From NCBI GenBank assembly GCA_030867875.1, contig JAOWCC010001589.1, forward strand, positions 147,781,745 through 147,845,744: a stretch of 64,000 nucleotides of DNA, read 5' to 3'. Shown one piece after another: positions 62,377 through 64,000 of this stretch. This DNA comes from Actinernus sp. WN-2022 (taxonomy: Eukaryota; Cnidaria; Anthozoa; Actiniaria; Actinernidae). Made by a program: the position numbers and the translations under genes. The notes below the pieces were generated by a model. It was not told the DNA's origin. It saw only the letters and a list, made by a program, of their open reading frames with translations, and ran no database searches. Position 1 is the first letter of the stretch, and each line of letters opens with the position of its first letter.

Positions 62377-62895
62377 ATGCCAACGAATTATGTAGAAACA
62401 TCATTAAAGCTATCTGAGGCACAGAAACGTAAGATAGCTTCAGCTGTTCAAAACAAGACATCAACTACCATTAGACTATCGTCTAGCGACTATCATGGTA
62501 ATGATAAAATCAAATTGACTAATCAGCAAATCAATAAAATCAAAAAGGCCAAGTCGAAAAACGTTGGAGTAGATATTAAACTCAGTAAGACACAGTTAAG
62601 TAAACAAGGCGGATTCATTGGAGCGCTATTAGGCGGCTTGGCAGCAAGCCTGCTTCCCAATCTCTTAGGTGGTATTTTTGGTGGCAAGGGAATCGCTCTA
62701 TCAGGTACTAATCCAAAGTCGAGTGGAAGAGGATTCAATCTTTCAGCTCTGAGGCCACCTCCATATATTGGATCTTGGAATTCTGACAATACGATCGGTT
62801 ATGGAGCAAAAAAAAAGATCTCAAGAAAGAAAACAGCCAAAGGCCTCGTGCTTCCAGGGACAATCCTAAAGCGTCCATATTACGGAACGCGCTAA
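62377..62895 (+). CDS. Core-like virion protein (paralogue 2)
   Basis: 172 aa from the ATG at 62,377. Residues 9-76 repeat the plan of the previous gene (LKLSEAQKRKI...TTIRLSSSDY...LTNQQINKIKKAKS...VDIKLSKTQLSKQGGF). Next comes a Gly/Leu-rich hydrophobic segment (about 78-105), with two sites fitting the adenain rule [MIL]xGG-x (LLGG-L and LLGG-I). The C-terminus is basic (KKKISRKKTAKG, 145-156, and a final KRPYYGTR). It lacks the AT-hook of paralogue 1. The A-run at 62,808-62,816 encodes part of KKK and contains an in-phase A_AAA_AAG heptamer, after which the -1 frame leads into the protease. Tandem duplication of one ancestral gene is the simplest origin. Role in the virion core or membrane breach is inferred. 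Confidence 0.7.
   Translation: MPTNYVETSLKLSEAQKRKIASAVQNKTSTTIRLSSSDYHGNDKIKLTNQQINKIKKAKSKNVGVDIKLSKTQLSKQGGFIGALLGGLAASLLPNLLGGIFGGKGIALSGTNPKSSGRGFNLSALRPPPYIGSWNSDNTIGYGAKKKISRKKTAKGLVLPGTILKRPYYGTR
62811..62817 (+). promoter_or_regulatory. Candidate -1 frameshift site (A_AAA_AAG)
   Basis: In the frame of paralogue 2 the bases read gcA AAA AAA AAG, giving an A_AAA_AAG heptamer in exactly the phase needed for tandem -1 slippage. The -1 frame is open from 62,787 (after TGA at 62,784-62,786) through the protease stop at 63,347. A shift here would fuse 147 residues of paralogue 2 to 37 linking residues and the 139-residue protease, about 323 aa. No stimulatory stem-loop was identified by eye. 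The nine-A run is also where a sequencing length error would be most likely. Confidence 0.4.
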
Positions 62896-62927
62896 GACCA
62901 CTGAGCAACATCGATATCGATAGCATT

Positions 62928-63347
62928 ATGAAAAAACTAAAGATCGCCAACTACATAGGTGCTTACAGTAAAGATATGCTACCTGATAGGATCAATAATG
63001 ACGGGTGTGTAGTAATCAATATTCAAGACTATTTTAAAGGCGATGGTACTCACTGGGTTGCCGTATATAACAATCATGATAATAACTACATCGAACACTT
63101 CGATTCATTCGGCCTATTGCCAGCAGAAGAGGTAATAGAGCTTATGGAAACAAGCAACAAACAAATAGAGTACAATAGCTCGCAGATTCAAGATATGGAT
63201 AGCATTATGTGTGGTTATTATTGCATATTCTACATTCTAGAACGCTCAAAGGGTAGAAAACCTATCGACATCTTGTTAGACTTTCAGTTCAAACCATCTA
63301 TGTTCAATGAATTGCTTATACAGCACTTCGCTTACGATATTATGTAA
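62928..63347 (+). CDS. Adenain-like maturation cysteine protease
   Basis: 139 aa from the first AUG. Catalytic features of the adenain/Ulp1 (clan CE) family are in order: His42 in GDGTHWVAVY, Asp59 in HFDSFG, Gln88 in SSQIQDMDS as oxyanion-hole residue, and Cys95 in IMCGYYC. The Gln-Cys spacing of seven equals that of adenovirus protease. It would cleave virion precursors during maturation. The start is unsure: in-frame codons upstream (62,892-62,927) encode LRPLSNIDIDSI, which resembles the N-terminal helix of other Maverick proteases ('LxNxDIxxxxKxLKI'). No upstream AUG exists back to the stop at 62,784. A CTG at 62,901, a -1 frameshift out of the preceding gene, or simple use of this AUG are all possible. 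Confidence 0.9.
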   Translation: MKKLKIANYIGAYSKDMLPDRINNDGCVVINIQDYFKGDGTHWVAVYNNHDNNYIEHFDSFGLLPAEEVIELMETSNKQIEYNSSQIQDMDSIMCGYYCIFYILERSKGRKPIDILLDFQFKPSMFNELLIQHFAYDIM

Positions 63348-63363
63348 CGATATTGTATACGAA
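63345..63363 (+). promoter_or_regulatory. TAACGATATTGTATACGAA upstream element
   Basis: The motif begins on the TAA stop codon of the protease and ends directly at the ATG of the next gene. It combines TAACGATAT (as before 62,377) with GTATACGAA (as before 61,859). It is the clearest single example of the shared upstream pattern in this cluster. Confidence 0.55.
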
Positions 63364-64000
63364 ATGACTAAGATATATTGTCTAAGACAAAAGAAACAAA
63401 CTGAGACGAAAGATGAGCATATCGTAAAGACTCAAAATGGAAGGACTCGTCTGGTAGGCGTCTGCGTAGAATGCGGAAGTCAAAAGTCGAAATTCGTGAA
63501 ATCTACACAAGGCGGTAGTATGTTGCCAGGAGCACTAGCTATTTCAGCTGGAATACCACTTCTTGCTGGAGCCGCCGCATTATCAATGGTTCCAGGTAGT
63601 GGAAAGCTATTTTCGACACTTGCTAAGGGTGCTACACAGGCAATAGGTAAAAAGATAAGAAGCAAAGCTGCCGATTTCATTGAAAGAGAAGGTCAAACAT
63701 TATTGAATCTAACATCTAAGAAGATTCGTGGTGGGCAGATACAACATCCAATGAGTATGTATACTAACGTAACAGATCCAGCATCCGAATTCTATGATGA
63801 TCATATGAAAACTATTAAGAAAGGAGGTAAGTTAGACATTCATAAAGCAATATTAAAGGTTGCACCAAAAAAGGGATTCACGCTACCAGGTCATCATTAT
63901 ACAGGACCTGGGAATCCCTTAGAAAATCAATTGACTTATGATAAGACAGGTCGAATATTAGAGATTTACGATAAGCCAACTGGCAAAACTGATGCTGTGA
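63364..64000 (+). CDS. Partial ORF: Cys-motif, hydrophobic segment, phospholipase A2-like domain (3' end beyond window)
   Basis: 212 codons are visible and the frame is still open at 64,000. Residues 4-45 (IYCLRQKK...NGRTRLVGVCVECGSQKSKF) resemble the short zinc-ribbon-like DUF5679 type seen in giant viruses, but the second Cys of the first pair is Gln (C6xxQ9), leaving C6, C34 and C37. Residues about 54-78 are a hydrophobic Ala/Gly/Leu segment. IRGG-Q at 121-125 fits an adenain site. Residues 174-186 (LPGHHYTGPGNPL) are the Ca2+-loop signature YxGPGN of the parvovirus VP1-type phospholipase A2; the catalytic His-Asp motif would lie past the edge. Family role: breaching endosomal membrane on entry. 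Assignment as PLA2-like is strong by motif, unproven without the HD pair. Confidence 0.75.
   Translation, partial: MTKIYCLRQKKQTETKDEHIVKTQNGRTRLVGVCVECGSQKSKFVKSTQGGSMLPGALAISAGIPLLAGAAALSMVPGSGKLFSTLAKGATQAIGKKIRSKAADFIEREGQTLLNLTSKKIRGGQIQHPMSMYTNVTDPASEFYDDHMKTIKKGGKLDIHKAILKVAPKKGFTLPGHHYTGPGNPLENQLTYDKTGRILEIYDKPTGKTDAV

Larger units (their letters stand above)
56301..64000. mobile_element. Maverick/Polinton-type element, structural-gene segment (both ends missing)
   Basis: Ten consecutive ORFs fit the capsid and morphogenesis set of Maverick/Polinton elements and related adintovirus-like viruses. They include an A32-like packaging ATPase, a double jelly-roll major capsid protein, a penton-like minor capsid protein and an adenain-type protease, accompanied by small basic proteins and fibre-like proteins. 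Genes are intronless, tightly spaced and divergent around 57,253-57,279. Protein-primed DNA polymerase B, retrovirus-like integrase and terminal inverted repeats, which normally complete such elements, are not in the window. The left side is cut by satellite; the right side continues past the edge. All complete frames are intact, so this copy may be young or still functional. Confidence 0.9.

Overview
The window falls into two unlike parts. Positions 1 to about 56,309 are a continuous A-rich tandem satellite with no credible gene. Positions 56,301 to 64,000 hold a compact, intron-free set of viral structural genes: the morphogenesis module of a Maverick/Polinton-type element (a large, virus-like, self-synthesising DNA transposon). 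The host is therefore a eukaryote. The standard genetic code fits every gene, gene spacing is a few bases to about 100 bases, and TCATA-like motifs lie just upstream of several start codons. These traits and the satellite/Maverick mix would suit a repeat-rich protist such as a trichomonad, but animal genomes (for example cnidarians) also carry close relatives of these capsid genes. I cannot fix the species from sequence alone.

Satellite (1-56,309). Two related monomers of nucleosome-like length alternate irregularly. The L module is about 170 bp and carries a 7-bp inverted repeat. The S module is about 170-180 bp and carries a GACCAGACCGGGTAGGC block. I count about 70 L modules by eye; the rest (roughly 250 monomers) are S. 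Shared variants reveal layered tandem duplications with unit lengths of about 6,342, 5,690-5,702, 2,810, 3,858, 4,185, 7,117, 4,673, 2,037 and 1,049 bp, plus a 358-bp copy. A patch at about 17,041-17,418 is scrambled relative to its otherwise matching copy 5.7 kb downstream and looks like poor consensus sequence.

Maverick part (56,301-64,000). Leftward genes: a small ORF cut off by the satellite junction, then a packaging ATPase. A 27-bp divergent promoter (57,253-57,279) separates these from the rightward genes: a 206-aa fibre-like protein, a 449-aa collagen-stalk fibre, a minor capsid/penton-like protein, a small basic protein, the double jelly-roll major capsid protein, two paralogous core-like proteins, an adenain-type cysteine protease, and an ORF running off the window with a Cys motif, a hydrophobic segment and the start of a phospholipase A2-like domain.

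Together these would build an icosahedral virion. MCP and penton form the shell, the ATPase packages DNA, the basic/AT-hook proteins condense it, the protease matures precursors, the fibres bind the cell surface and the PLA2-like protein may breach a membrane. No polymerase, integrase or terminal inverted repeat is in view. They may lie beyond position 64,000, or on the left may have been lost where the satellite begins.

Most notable: (1) the protease frame is open upstream of its first AUG and carries family-like residues there, behind an in-phase A_AAA_AAG slippery heptamer in the preceding gene; (2) two spike-like proteins share an N-terminal MSxxxFGT tail; (3) an identical 15-bp sequence precedes the collagen-fibre and MCP starts; (4) a viral gene is broken exactly at the satellite boundary. 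No tRNA, rRNA or CRISPR was seen.
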